DNA of 64,000 bases from Reyranella sp. (GCA_019750135.1 JAIEOV010000105.1:1-64000), one strand, 5' to 3'. Positions 1 to 11,229 are shown, counted from the stretch's first letter. Numbers and translations are program-made. Notes: generated from the sequence alone by a model not told the origin.

Positions 1-16
1 CCAGCCAGCATCTTGA

Positions 17-274
17 ATCAGACTTCCGATTCCTTGGGAATCCCCTTTCGACTCTTATTTCAAGCTCGATGCTCTAGTCCAGGTCGGCGACGAGCGTCTC
101 ACGCTCTCGATGGTGGGCATGAGCTGCGGCGGCCTGCCTTTGCCGCGCGCCCTGTGGCCGGTTATCGAAGCAACGGAAACGGAAGAAGAGGGGCGGTTCC
201 GCTTTGACGTGCTGATCGGCCTGCCGTTTATCGGGCGGCTGGTTCGCTATCGCGGATGGCTTGCAGATCGATGA
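17..274 (+). pseudogene. C-terminal remnant of a DUF4166 protein
   Basis: An open stretch of about 85 codons ends in TGA at 272-274. Its last part (FDVLIGLPFIGRLVRYRGWL) matches the typical C-terminus of DUF4166 domains, which are often fused to saccharopine-dehydrogenase-like or SDR modules. An in-frame stop at 14-16 precedes it and no start codon with a ribosome site is visible. Whole DUF4166 domains are roughly twice as long, so this is probably a truncated, non-functional copy. The 170 bases after it, up to the toxin gene, hold nothing I recognise. Confidence 0.5.
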
Positions 275-444
275 TCAACACGCCGCCTACGTCGACCTCG
301 AGCCGCGCTCCGGCGACAACCACGTGCCTGGCAAGATGCGCCAGCGCCTGAGCGAGGGCGCGGATGCGAGGCAATCGTTCTCGCCAGAGAACTGCATGCT
401 GTTGGAGGCATGACGATCCGGCGGCCGCGGCGCCTGTTAAGAAG

Positions 445-834
445 CTACTGAAGTTTGCGTATGGCGCCCGGATACTGGGCGACGATGTCGTCGGATGTAA
501 CGAGTGTCACTCCCTCGACATGCGCTTGGGCGATCAAGATGCGATCGAACGGATCCTTGTGAATCGGAGGCAGGTCCAGGACCGCAAGCGCGTGGTCGCT
601 TGAGATCGCAAGTTCGTGCCAGCCATTGGCGACGAGTGCACGCCGAAGGCGGTTGGGTTCGACCTGAAAATCCTCCCGGCCCAGCGCATGCTTGATTGCC
701 ACTTCCCACAGGCTCGTAGCGCTGAACCATAGCTGGGTAGAAGCATCCTCGAGCAGACGGCGCGTCTTTCTCGACAGTCTCTCCGGTTCGCCTGCAGCCC
801 ATAGCAGCAAATGCGTGTCCAGCAGCAGTATCAA
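445..834 (-). CDS. vapC: PIN-domain ribonuclease toxin, VapC type
   Basis: A 129-residue protein with the PIN fold of VapC toxins, which cleave tRNA or rRNA when freed from their antitoxin. The acidic metal-binding residues are in place: Asp6 (in DTHLLLW), Glu44 (in SLWEVAIK), Asp97 (in DPFDRILIAQA) and Asp115 (in VTSDD). The DTHLLLW opening and DPFDR motif are typical of the Sll0205-like PIN subgroup. Its start overlaps the end of the upstream antitoxin gene by 4 bp (ATGA), so the two are translationally coupled. Confidence 0.9.
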   Translation of the reverse strand: MILLLDTHLLLWAAGEPERLSRKTRRLLEDASTQLWFSATSLWEVAIKHALGREDFQVEPNRLRRALVANGWHELAISSDHALAVLDLPPIHKDPFDRILIAQAHVEGVTLVTSDDIVAQYPGAIRKLQ

Positions 835-1076
835 GAGCGTACGCCGAACTGACGTTCGATCTCGTCCTGGCCCATCCGATCGAAGTCGTCGGGCACCTTG
901 ATCTCGCCGGCGAGAAATCCCAGGCGACGGGGCAGGGCGGCGTCGCGGGGCTCGATCGGCACCACCTTGACCAGCGGCTTCCCGGCCCGGGCAATGATGA
1001 AGCCCTCGCCCTTGGACGCGCGATCGACAAGGCGTGATAGGTGCGTTTTGGCTTGGTGCATGTTCACAGTGCGCAT
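831..1076 (-). CDS. vapB: Phd/YefM-type antitoxin, partner of VapC
   Basis: An 81-residue antitoxin. The N-terminal half (MRTVNMHQAKTHLSRLVDRA) is the DNA-binding Phd/YefM fold, and the GEGFIIARAGKPLVKVVPI stretch is typical of antitoxins paired with PIN toxins. The C-terminal part, rich in charged residues, is the expected toxin-binding tail. It is first in a two-gene operon and probably represses it through the repeats just upstream. Confidence 0.9.
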   Translation of the reverse strand: MRTVNMHQAKTHLSRLVDRASKGEGFIIARAGKPLVKVVPIEPRDAALPRRLGFLAGEIKVPDDFDRMGQDEIERQFGVRS

Positions 1077-1085
1077 GAAATCCTC

Positions 1086-1110
1086 GGACTTAGTCCATAT
1101 AACTTAGTCC
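1086..1110 (-). promoter_or_regulatory. Repeat-type operator in the vapBC promoter
   Basis: ACTTAGTCC occurs twice (1088-1096 and 1102-1110), 14 bp apart start to start. The copy nearer the gene is part of a perfect palindrome, GGACT-T-AGTCC (1086-1096). It lies about 10 bp upstream of the antitoxin ATG (1076), where an autorepressing antitoxin would bind. An AT-rich patch (TTATAT on the minus strand) between the repeats may be the -10 element. The role is inferred from position. Confidence 0.5.
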
Positions 1111-1319
1111 GCTATCTATGCTCCGTCGATGCCGCTGTTGCGGGACCGACGGCGTCTGCTTCTGAAGGCCGTCGTCCCCATCGAATGGACCGTGACCCAA
1201 TTCGTTCTCGTTCGTAGCCTTCTCGGCAAGGCGATCCATCGCCCGCTCGGGCGCTTTCCGTTGGGCTGGATCGGCCGCGGCAGGTCACCGAGCGCGGTCG
1301 GCAGCTTCGTCCGCCCACC

Positions 1320-1952
1320 TCAAGCGGGGAGGCCCAGTTTGCGCAAAGCCTCCACGGTATCCGCCGCCGAGCGGTGATGGACGGCATGCATGCCGAAGGC
1401 GCGCGCGCCCTCGACGTTGGGCAGATTGTCGTCGATCAGGACCGCCTCGCCCGGCTGAAAGCCGCCGGTGCGGCAGACGATGTCGTAGATCGCGGCATCC
1501 GGCTTGAGGCACTTCACCACGCCTGAGACCACGTAGTCGCGGAAATGGCCGAAGAACGGATGCCGGGCATGCGCCGGCCCGCGCACCCAGACGTCGACCA
1601 GGTCGGGTGCATTGGACAGCAGGTAGAGCGGCGTTCCGGCCCCGTGCAGGCGCTCCACCAGCGCCACCATCTCGGGGAAGGACCGCTCCATCATCTCGTC
1701 GAAGCGGCCGTAGAAGGCCTCGATCAGGGCCTCCTGGCCGGGATGCCGGGCCTTCAGCAGCCGCGTCGCCTCGGCAGCGTCGCCGCCTGCATCCTGCAGA
1801 TTGTGCCACGGCGTGGTGGTCACGGTGGCCAGGAAACGCTCCATTTCCGCAGGATCGGCGATCAGCTTGCTGTAGAGGTAGCGGGGGTTCCAATCGATCA
1901 GTACGCCGCCCATGTCAAAGACCACTACGGAGGGGCCCGTGGAGGGGGCCAT
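1320..1952 (-). CDS. HAD-superfamily phosphatase (HAD-IA, YihX-like)
   Basis: About 210 residues with all HAD motifs: nucleophile Asp in FDMGGVL, motif II in LLSNAPD, motif III Lys in KPDAAIYD, and motif IV in VLIDDNLPNVEGA. The layout is close to E. coli YihX (glucose-1-phosphate phosphatase), which likewise has Gly rather than Asp two residues after the nucleophile. The substrate cannot be told. I chose the ATG at 1952; a TTG 33 bases upstream is in frame, but neither has a clear ribosome site. Transcribed away from gyrA. Confidence 0.85.
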   Translation of the reverse strand: MAPSTGPSVVVFDMGGVLIDWNPRYLYSKLIADPAEMERFLATVTTTPWHNLQDAGGDAAEATRLLKARHPGQEALIEAFYGRFDEMMERSFPEMVALVERLHGAGTPLYLLSNAPDLVDVWVRGPAHARHPFFGHFRDYVVSGVVKCLKPDAAIYDIVCRTGGFQPGEAVLIDDNLPNVEGARAFGMHAVHHRSAADTVEALRKLGLPA

Positions 1953-2071
1953 CGGGCCTGTTTTTTGGGCTGTTTTGGGGGTCAATTCAGAGCCTTTCCA
2001 AGGAGCGTTTTCGCGGCCAATTTAGCCAATAAAATCAAAGCGTTAAATAGAGGTCCCCCAACCGTTTTTTG

Positions 2072-2100
2072 TTGGTCTTTGCGGCCTGTTTTGCTAGGGT
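2072..2100 (+). promoter_or_regulatory. Candidate gyrA promoter
   Basis: TTGGTC (2072-2077), 17 bp, TAGGGT (2095-2100), about 60 bp upstream of the chosen gyrA start. It resembles a sigma-70 promoter but matches consensus only moderately. Confidence 0.3.
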
Positions 2101-2161
2101 GCGGTTTCGTTCCGCCGGGCCCTCTGGCAGGGCCACAAAAGCGAGCAAAAACCAGGTTTCC

Positions 2162-4990
<2,829 letters not shown>

Positions 4991-5065
4991 CCGTGCCGCT
5001 AAGACTTCGCCGCCGCAGAAGCCGCCCGGAGGGGCGCACCAGTCATGGGGAAGTGGGGGCAAGAC

Positions 5066-5572
5066 ATGGCGTCAGAACGCGTCGGCGTGTATCCGGGCAC
5101 GTTCGATCCCATCACCAGCGGGCACATGGAAGTGGTGCGCCGATCGCTCAGGCTGGTCGACAAGCTCGTGATCGGGCCCGCGACCAACATCGGCAAGGGG
5201 CCGCTGTTCTCGCTGCAGGAACGCATCGACATCATCAAGGACGACATCGAGGACTTCTCGCCGGCCGACAAGTCGCGCATCCAGATCGTGCCGTTCGACG
5301 GGCTGCTGATCCACTTCGCGCGCGAGGTCGGCGCCTCGGTGATCATCCGCGGCCTGCGTGCAGTCTCGGACTTCGAGTACGAGATCCAGATGGCCAACAT
5401 GAACGCCCGCATGGAGCCCAATATCGAGACCATCTTCCTGATGGCCTCCGACCGGCACCAGTTCATCGCCTCCTCGCTGGTCAAGGACATCGCCCGGCTG
5501 GGCGGCGACACCTCCCAGTTCGTGTCCAAAAGGGTGTTCCAGCGCCTCAAGGACAAGTTCAAGAAGGCCTGA
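5066..5572 (+). CDS. coaD: Pantetheine-phosphate adenylyltransferase
   Basis: Converts 4'-phosphopantetheine and ATP to dephospho-CoA, the fourth step of coenzyme A synthesis. The nucleotidyltransferase signature GTFDPITSGH sits at the N-terminus, and a second ATP-binding motif of the family lies near the C-terminal third (FIASSLVKDIARLGGD). The length of 168 residues is normal. The ATG at 5066 follows a GGGG-containing ribosome site. An ATG 21 bases upstream is possible but gives an atypical N-terminus. It lies 75 bp after gyrA on the same strand. Confidence 0.96.
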   Translation: MASERVGVYPGTFDPITSGHMEVVRRSLRLVDKLVIGPATNIGKGPLFSLQERIDIIKDDIEDFSPADKSRIQIVPFDGLLIHFAREVGASVIIRGLRAVSDFEYEIQMANMNARMEPNIETIFLMASDRHQFIASSLVKDIARLGGDTSQFVSKRVFQRLKDKFKKA

Positions 5573-5610
5573 CCGGCCGGGACGGGGTGGCGGCGGTCCT
5601 TGCCGCCGCG

Positions 5611-5639
5611 TTGACCCAGCGGCCGGGTCATCTTATACG
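5611..5639 (+). promoter_or_regulatory. Promoter of tRNA-Lys
   Basis: TTGACC (5611-5616), a 17-bp spacer, then TATACG (5634-5639). This is a good sigma-70-type match placed about 40 bp upstream of the mature tRNA. Confidence 0.6.
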
Positions 5640-5680
5640 GGCGCCGCGCGGGGTTTCGGCTCTCCGCGCCAGGCCGGAGC

Positions 5681-5755
5681 GAGCCCATAGCTCAGCGGTA
5701 GAGCATCTGACTTTTAATCAGGTGGTCGTAGGTTCGATCCCTACTGGGCTCACCA
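5681..5755 (+). tRNA. tRNA-Lys (anticodon UUU)
   Basis: 75 bases that fold as a full cloverleaf. The acceptor stem GAGCCCA/TGGGCTC closes it, the D arm contains AGCTCAGCGGTAGAGC, the anticodon stem CTGA/TCAG holds the loop CTTTTAA (anticodon TTT), and the T arm carries GGTTCGATCC. CCA is encoded at 5753-5755. No integrase or attachment-site duplication is visible next to it. Confidence 0.97.
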
Positions 5756-5783
5756 GCACAGGCGAGAAGGAGAGACGCGGTTC

Positions 5784-6662
5784 ATGCCGTCGGTGAAAGT
5801 CGTCAACGGCAAGCAGATCGTGGTCGAGGCGCTCGATCCGTCGCAGCGCTTCAAGCGGTTCCTCGCCAAGCCGTTACTCGAGATGCGCTACAACCGCGAG
5901 ATCGTCCTGGCGATCCTGCGCCGCGAGCTCGCCTCGCGCTTCACGGGTTCTGCCGGCGGCTGGCTGTGGGCGGTCGCCGCGCCGCTGTTCGCCATCGCGG
6001 TCTACACCTTTGCCTTCACGACCAAGCTGCAGATGACGTTCGTGAGCACGCAGGGTGAGACGCCGCTCAGCTACGCGCTGTTCATCTTTGCCGGCCTGAT
6101 CGTCTTCAACTTCTTCTCGGAGATGGCGTACCGCTCGCCGATGCTGCTGCACGAGTACGCCCACTTCATCAAGCAGACGATCTTCCCGAGCGACATGCTG
6201 GCGGTGATCTCGACCCTGCGCGCCGCCGCCTACACCGGCATCGGCGCCGTCGTCATGCTGATTTGCATAGCGGCCGTGAAGGGCGGCCTGCCCTGGACCG
6301 TGATCTTGATGCCGTTGATCTTCATTCCGCTGTCGGCATTCCTCATGGGCCTGTCGTGGTTCCTGTCCGCCATCGGCGCCTTCACGCGCGATGCCGGCTA
6401 CCTGATGATCAACATCGTGCCGCTGTTCATGTTCATGACGCCGGTGTTCTTTTCCCCAGCCAGCTGGTCGTTCCCCGCCAATCTGCTGATCTACGGCAAC
6501 GCGCTGACGGCCTACGTCGAGATCATGCGCGACCTCGTGTTGACCGGCGTGCTGCCCAATCCGCTGACAGTCCTGTGGGCGCTGGCGACGTCGATCTTCA
6601 CCTTCTACTTCGGCTATTGGTTCTTCGACAGGTACCGGAATGTCATCGTCGACGTCATCTGA
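5784..6662 (+). CDS. ABC-2 polysaccharide exporter permease (Wzm/KpsM-like)
   Basis: A 292-residue inner-membrane protein with six likely membrane segments and the ABC-2 layout of Wzm/KpsM/TagG permeases, which move lipid-linked or lipid-anchored polysaccharide out of the cytoplasm. The conserved cytoplasmic entry (VLAILRRELASRFTGSAGGW) precedes the first segment. Its last 23 bp overlap the next gene, the matching ATPase. An AAGGAGA ribosome site lies a little far (about 13 bp) from the ATG. First gene of a ten-gene cluster. Confidence 0.88.
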   Translation: MPSVKVVNGKQIVVEALDPSQRFKRFLAKPLLEMRYNREIVLAILRRELASRFTGSAGGWLWAVAAPLFAIAVYTFAFTTKLQMTFVSTQGETPLSYALFIFAGLIVFNFFSEMAYRSPMLLHEYAHFIKQTIFPSDMLAVISTLRAAAYTGIGAVVMLICIAAVKGGLPWTVILMPLIFIPLSAFLMGLSWFLSAIGAFTRDAGYLMINIVPLFMFMTPVFFSPASWSFPANLLIYGNALTAYVEIMRDLVLTGVLPNPLTVLWALATSIFTFYFGYWFFDRYRNVIVDVI

Positions 6663-7422
6663 AGTCGTCGTCCGGACCCGGCACCTCGGCAAGGCCTACC
6701 AGCTCTACGCTCATCGCAGCGACTGGCTGAAGCAGGTCATGTTCGGCCACTTCAAGACCTACTACAAGCCGTTCTGGGTGCTGCGCGACATCGACCTCGA
6801 CGTCTATCGCGGCGATTCGATCGGCATCCTGGGCCGCAACGGCTGCGGCAAGTCGACCCTGCTGCAGGTGATCTGCGGCATGACGCTCCCGTCCAACGGC
6901 GAGCTGCGCGTGACCGGCCGGGTTGCCCCCGTGCTGGCGCTGGGCGCCACCTTCGACGCCGAGCTGTCGGGCCGCGAGAACATCATGATCGGCGGCGCCG
7001 TCATGGGATTGTCACGTGCCGAGGTCCTGGAAAAGTTCGATTCGATGGCCGAGTTCGCCGGCATCGGCGACTACATGGAGCAGCCGGTCAAGCACTACTC
7101 CATGGGCATGCGCACACGCCTTGCCTTCGCCATCTGCGCCCATGTCGAGGCCGAGATCCTGGTCGTCGACGAGGCGCTGGCGGTGGGCGATGCCGCCTTC
7201 CAGCGCAAGTGCCTCGACTGGATCGACAGCTTCCGCCGCAAGGGCACGCTGCTCTTCGTGTCGCATTCGCCGGCCGAGGTGCGGCGCCTGTGCAACCGCG
7301 CGATCTGGATCGAGGACGGCCGCATCCGCTCGCAGGGCGAACCGAGCGTTGTCATCCGCGCCTACCACCGGGCGATGGCCATGGAGAAGGACGACATCCA
7401 TCGCTTCTCGGTGAGCGAGTGA
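6640..7422 (+). CDS. ABC-2 polysaccharide exporter ATPase (Wzt/KpsT-like)
   Basis: A 260-residue ATP-binding subunit with Walker A GRNGCGKST, signature HYSMGMRTRLAFA and Walker B EILVVDEALAVGD. The HYSxGMxxRLAFA form of the signature is typical of Wzt/KpsT/TagH export ATPases. There is no C-terminal carbohydrate-binding extension of the sort seen in Wzt proteins that recognise capped O-antigen, so substrate choice probably depends on a lipid anchor. Overlaps the permease gene by 23 bp. Confidence 0.92.
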   Translation: MSSSTSSEVVVRTRHLGKAYQLYAHRSDWLKQVMFGHFKTYYKPFWVLRDIDLDVYRGDSIGILGRNGCGKSTLLQVICGMTLPSNGELRVTGRVAPVLALGATFDAELSGRENIMIGGAVMGLSRAEVLEKFDSMAEFAGIGDYMEQPVKHYSMGMRTRLAFAICAHVEAEILVVDEALAVGDAAFQRKCLDWIDSFRRKGTLLFVSHSPAEVRRLCNRAIWIEDGRIRSQGEPSVVIRAYHRAMAMEKDDIHRFSVSE

Positions 7423-7428
7423 TGTCCG

Positions 7429-8583
7429 ATGGCCGCATGCATCCTCTTCTGGGCGGGGCTGGGCTGGTGGGCGGCCACGATGCTGGTGCAGTGGATAAGT
7501 GCGGGGCTCGGGCGCTGGCGCCGGCCGGCCGATACGGTGCGCCATGTCGCGGCGGATTTCAGCATCGTCGCCCCGATGGTCGGCCGGCGTGACGCGTCGC
7601 CGGGCTACGTGCGCGGTCTCGCCGAGCTCGCGCGGGCCGGCGCAGAGGTCCTGATCTGCGTGACCGCCGAGGATGACGAGGCGGTGGGCCGCGCCCGCGC
7701 CGACTGGCCCGATGCGCCGATCCTGGTCGGCAGCGACGACACCTTCAATCCCAAGCTCAACAATGTGCGCAAGGGCCTCGAGGCGGCGACCCGGCGGGTC
7801 GTTGCGCTGTGCGACGCCGGCATCGACCTCACGCTCTCCGATCTCACCTCGGCGGCCGCCCATCTGTCCGACAAGGTCGGGCTGGTGCTGGCGCTCAAGA
7901 CCGGCGACCGGCCGGAGAATTTCGCGGCCGAGATGGAGTGCAGCTACATCAACGGCCACCAGGCGCGGTTCCTGATGGCGGCGGACCGGCTCGGCATGCC
8001 GGTTGCGTCCGGCGGCGTCACCATCCTCACCAGGGATGTCCTGCAGCGGATCGGCGGCCATCAGGGGTTCCTCAACTACCTTGCCGACGACTACTCGGTG
8101 GTGCGCATGGTGCGCGATCGCCTCGGTCAGACGACCTGGCTGGCGCGCGTCATGCCGCGGCTGCTGGTCGGCGACCGGCGCTGGCAGGACGTCTGGCGGC
8201 GCCAGGTCCGCTGGGGATCGACGCGGCTGAAGCTCAGCCCCGAGGTGAGGGCGCTGGTCCTGCTGGAGCCGGCGATCGGCTGGCTGGCATCGGGCCTCGC
8301 CCTGCTCGTGGCGCTGCTTGCAGCCGGCGTCGCCCCGGCCTGGCTTGCTCTCGCGGTCGTCGTGCACACATTGGCGTGGCTTGCCGCAGAGGCGTGGTTC
8401 CTCGCCGCACACGGCCTGCCATTCGGCCCGCGCGCCTGGGCTGCGGCGTTGGCGCGTGAGGCGCTGGTGCCGCTGCTCGCGGTCCAGGCCTGGCTCGGCC
8501 GCAACCGCATCGACTGGCGCGGCACGAACCTTGCGGCCGGCTGGCAGCCGGGCAGGGACGGCACCGCCGGAAAGCACGTATGA
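7429..8583 (+). CDS. GT21-type membrane glycosyltransferase (HpnI/ceramide glucosyltransferase-like)
   Basis: 384 residues. An N-terminal membrane segment is followed by a GT-A catalytic domain with the GT21 hallmarks: FNPKLNNV, CDAGI (D2), LADDYSV (D3) and the RxxRW-type motif RRQVRW. Two or three more membrane segments close the protein. GT21 enzymes transfer a sugar to a membrane lipid such as ceramide, or act on hopanoid precursors (HpnI). Here it may build the lipid anchor or primer for the exported glycan; the acceptor is inferred. It starts 6 bp after the ATPase gene and overlaps the next gene by 4 bp. Confidence 0.8.
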   Translation: MAACILFWAGLGWWAATMLVQWISAGLGRWRRPADTVRHVAADFSIVAPMVGRRDASPGYVRGLAELARAGAEVLICVTAEDDEAVGRARADWPDAPILVGSDDTFNPKLNNVRKGLEAATRRVVALCDAGIDLTLSDLTSAAAHLSDKVGLVLALKTGDRPENFAAEMECSYINGHQARFLMAADRLGMPVASGGVTILTRDVLQRIGGHQGFLNYLADDYSVVRMVRDRLGQTTWLARVMPRLLVGDRRWQDVWRRQVRWGSTRLKLSPEVRALVLLEPAIGWLASGLALLVALLAAGVAPAWLALAVVVHTLAWLAAEAWFLAAHGLPFGPRAWAAALAREALVPLLAVQAWLGRNRIDWRGTNLAAGWQPGRDGTAGKHV

Positions 8584-8960
8584 GTGAGACTGTCATGAAC
8601 AAGATCACCACCGTCATGCTGCCCCAGCAGGTCGATTCGGAAACCTCGGCGTCGGTCGAGAAGCTGATCATCGACGCCCTTGGTCCGGGCGCCGGCGTGA
8701 TCGTCGACGGCAGTGAGGTGACTTATATGAGCGCCGCCGGCGTGCGCGTGTTCGCCCGCGCCCTGCACCGGGCCGAGGAGGTGGGCGCCCGCATCGCCTT
8801 CTGCCGCTTCACCGGCGCTGCTGCCGATTGCCTGCTGGTCAGCGGTTTCACCGTGCTGTTCGAGGTCGTCGCCTCAGTGGAAGACGCGACCGCAATGTTG
8901 CGTCGAAACCCCGCAGGCGCGGCTGCGGAACGCTTGCACCCCCACACCCGTGCGGGTTAA
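8580..8960 (+). CDS. STAS-domain protein (anti-sigma factor antagonist-like)
   Basis: A 126-residue protein whose first 105 residues form a STAS domain. The motif VTYMSAAGVR corresponds to the segment that carries the phosphorylated Ser in SpoIIAA/RsbV-type proteins. No partner kinase or phosphatase lies in the window. Its ATGA overlap with the glycosyltransferase gene suggests it controls glycan production rather than a distant sigma factor, but that is inference. The C-terminal 20 residues are low-complexity. Confidence 0.8.
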   Translation: MSETVMNKITTVMLPQQVDSETSASVEKLIIDALGPGAGVIVDGSEVTYMSAAGVRVFARALHRAEEVGARIAFCRFTGAAADCLLVSGFTVLFEVVASVEDATAMLRRNPAGAAAERLHPHTRAG

Positions 8961-8985
8961 TTACTGGCCGGCCTTGGACTATATC
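8957..8985 (+). promoter_or_regulatory. Candidate internal promoter before the Wza-like gene
   Basis: TTAATT (8957-8962), 17 bp, TATATC (8980-8985), in the only sizeable gap (54 bp) of the glycan cluster. It follows a G+C-rich imperfect hairpin (CCCACACCCGTGCGGG) at the end of the STAS gene. The -35 match is weak. Confidence 0.35.
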
Positions 8986-9014
8986 CTGAGACGAAACGCG
9001 GCGCGGCGCGTGAC

Positions 9015-10184
9015 GTGCTACCACTGCTAGACGGGGATCGAATTTTGACAGTATGGAGCCGGCTGTGCGCCGCCGCGCGACCCCTCGCCGTTGTCCTAGG
9101 CATCGGCCTGGGCACGGCGGCATGTACTGCGTTGCCGGGCGACGGCCCCTGGATGGGGGGCGCGCAGACGACCAGCACGGAAGCCCTGCCGTTCGACGTC
9201 ATCGATCTCACGCCGACGACGGTCGTCGCCTACCGTCAGCCGCCGACCCCCGACAAGCCGACGAACATGACCAGCTCGCTGTCGCCGGCGCAGCGCCTTA
9301 CCGTCGCCCCGGGCGATTCGCTGAAGGTGCGCATCTTCGAACGCTATGGCGGCAACATCTTCCCGACCATCCAGGGCCAGAGCGCCGATCTCGGCATCCA
9401 GCGCGTCGGCGAGGACGGCTCGATCAAGGTGCCGGTCGTCGGCACCGTGCAGGTGGCCGGCCTCGACCTGAACCAGATCGAGCGCAAGATCATCCAGCAG
9501 CTCGGCACCCAAGTGCAGGAACCCGAGGTCATCGTCGAGTTCGATGCGCCGCGCACCCATACGGTGATGGTGTCGGGCGACGTCAAGAATCCCGGGCGCG
9601 TATCGATGCTCGAGGACGTCCGCAGCGTCGTCGACGCCATCAACAAGGCCGGCGGCCCGATCGTTTCCCAGACCGGCTCGGCCAACCAGCTCCAGGTCGT
9701 GGTGCGGCGTAACGGTCAGGTCATACTGACGTCGCAATTCTCCGATTTGCTGGCCGGTAGTGACATCGCGGTTCAAAAGGGCGACGAGATCATTGTCCGG
9801 CCCAATTCACGGATTTTTACGGTGCTGGGAGCGGTGCTGAAGTCTGGCAACGTGGAGATGACAAAGCACAACCTGACCCTGCTCGAGGCGCTGGGCCAAG
9901 TCGGCGGCCTCAACGACGTGCGCGCCAACAAAACGGGCGTTTATGTGTTCAGAATGGGCGATCTCGAGACCAATCCGACGGCCCGCGGGCGGGTTTTCCG
10001 CCTGGATCTGTTTCAACCGGTGTCTATTTTTGTCGCACAGCAATTCGGCTTGCAGCCGCGGGACGTGATCTATGTCACCAACGCGCCGCTGTACGAGTAC
10101 GACAAGATCCTGACATCGATCTATCGCACGTTCTCCATCATCGGTATCGCCAGGGGTAACATCCCCCTCACGACAACGTTCTGA
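9015..10184 (+). CDS. Polysaccharide export protein, Wza/GfcE-like lipoprotein
   Basis: About 389 residues. A signal sequence ends in GLGTAAC, a probable lipidation Cys. A polysaccharide-export (PES) domain (APGDSLKVRIFERYGG to the region near residue 190) is followed by SLBB repeats (VMVSGDVKNPGRV and FTVLGAVLKSGNVEM). Proteins of this type form the outer-membrane channel for exopolysaccharide. GTG at 9015 is used; a TTG at 9045 is in frame and would still keep the signal peptide. No Wzc-type tyrosine kinase or co-polymerase is present nearby, which is unusual. Confidence 0.87.
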   Translation: MLPLLDGDRILTVWSRLCAAARPLAVVLGIGLGTAACTALPGDGPWMGGAQTTSTEALPFDVIDLTPTTVVAYRQPPTPDKPTNMTSSLSPAQRLTVAPGDSLKVRIFERYGGNIFPTIQGQSADLGIQRVGEDGSIKVPVVGTVQVAGLDLNQIERKIIQQLGTQVQEPEVIVEFDAPRTHTVMVSGDVKNPGRVSMLEDVRSVVDAINKAGGPIVSQTGSANQLQVVVRRNGQVILTSQFSDLLAGSDIAVQKGDEIIVRPNSRIFTVLGAVLKSGNVEMTKHNLTLLEALGQVGGLNDVRANKTGVYVFRMGDLETNPTARGRVFRLDLFQPVSIFVAQQFGLQPRDVIYVTNAPLYEYDKILTSIYRTFSIIGIARGNIPLTTTF

Positions 10185-10227
10185 TGGCTTGGCAAGCGCG
10201 CCACGGAGTTTTTTGGTAGAATTCGCA

Positions 10228-11229
10228 ATGGCTCGAGCGAAGAAATTTAGGTGGGGCGCCATCGGTTTGGCGATCCTGGTCGCCGTTGCCGGCGCCGGTC
10301 TGTGGGTAACGCCCAGCCGGCAGACCAGCAGCGCGCAGGACACCGGCAAGCCCGCTCCGCCGCCGCTGATCGCCCGCGGCTACACCGACGCGCCCGAGGG
10401 CACGGCGGTGGTCGCCGGCGATCCGTCCGGCGGCAGCGTGCTGGTTGAACTGCGCGTCAAGGACGGCCAGAAGGTCAAGAAGGGCGAGATCGTCGCGGTC
10501 CTGTCCAACTACGCCCGCGCCGACGTGACCTTGCGCATGGCCGAGGCGGACCTCACCAAGCTCAAGCAGACCTACGACTTCGTGCTGAAGGGCACGCGGG
10601 TTGCCGAGATCGCCCTGCAGGAGGCCACGCTCAAGTCCTCGATCGAGCAGAACAAGCTCGACGCCCTGCAGCGGGCGCGCTCGGGCAAGCCGCCCGATCA
10701 GCGCGAGCTCGAAACCTCGATCGCCGAGCAGGGGCTGGAGCGGCAGAAGGTCCGGCTGGCGTTGCTGAAGACAACGCTGGAGAACGACCTGGCGCAGTAC
10801 GAGATCGACCTCGCCAACACCCAGTCCCGCGTCGACAGCGCCAAGCGCACCATCGAGGACGCGTTGGTGCGGTCGCCGCTCGACGGCGTCGTGGTCCAGA
10901 TCTTCTCGCGCCAGGGCGAGCGCGTGTCGCCCACCGGCCTCGTCAAGATCGTCGACATGAACCAGCTGCGCGTGCTGGCCGACGTCGACGAGCTGCATGT
11001 CGGCCGGCTCAAGCCCGGCGGGAAGGTCGACGTGACCTTCCGCGGCAACAACGACGTCTACAAGGGCACGATCGAGCGTATCGCGCCGACGGTGAAGCGC
11101 ATGCAGCGCGTCGAGCCGGACGGCGGTTCGTCGACCGATGCCCGCGTGGTCCAGGTCGAAATCAAGATCGACGACTCGTCCAGCATGCCCCCCGTGCTGG
11201 GGCGTGAGACGCGCGTCACCTTCCTCTGA
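10228..11229 (+). CDS. HlyD-family periplasmic adaptor (DevB-like)
   Basis: About 333 residues. One N-terminal membrane anchor precedes a split biotinyl-lipoyl-like domain (SVLVELRVKDGQKVKKGEIVA and VRSPLDGVVVQIFSRQGE), an alpha-helical hairpin rich in Gln, Glu and Lys (about residues 110-210), and a beta-barrel domain. This is the membrane-fusion subunit of a DevBCA/MacB-like exporter encoded by the next two genes. The ATG at 10228 is preferred; a TTG 39 bases upstream is in frame. Confidence 0.85.
   Translation: MARAKKFRWGAIGLAILVAVAGAGLWVTPSRQTSSAQDTGKPAPPPLIARGYTDAPEGTAVVAGDPSGGSVLVELRVKDGQKVKKGEIVAVLSNYARADVTLRMAEADLTKLKQTYDFVLKGTRVAEIALQEATLKSSIEQNKLDALQRARSGKPPDQRELETSIAEQGLERQKVRLALLKTTLENDLAQYEIDLANTQSRVDSAKRTIEDALVRSPLDGVVVQIFSRQGERVSPTGLVKIVDMNQLRVLADVDELHVGRLKPGGKVDVTFRGNNDVYKGTIERIAPTVKRMQRVEPDGGSSTDARVVQVEIKIDDSSSMPPVLGRETRVTFL

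Noticed and set aside
5575..5610. Rho-independent terminator after coaD (GGCGGCGG...GCCGCCG)
   Set aside because: There is a hairpin but no T-run, and it merges with the tRNA promoter; evidence too weak to list.
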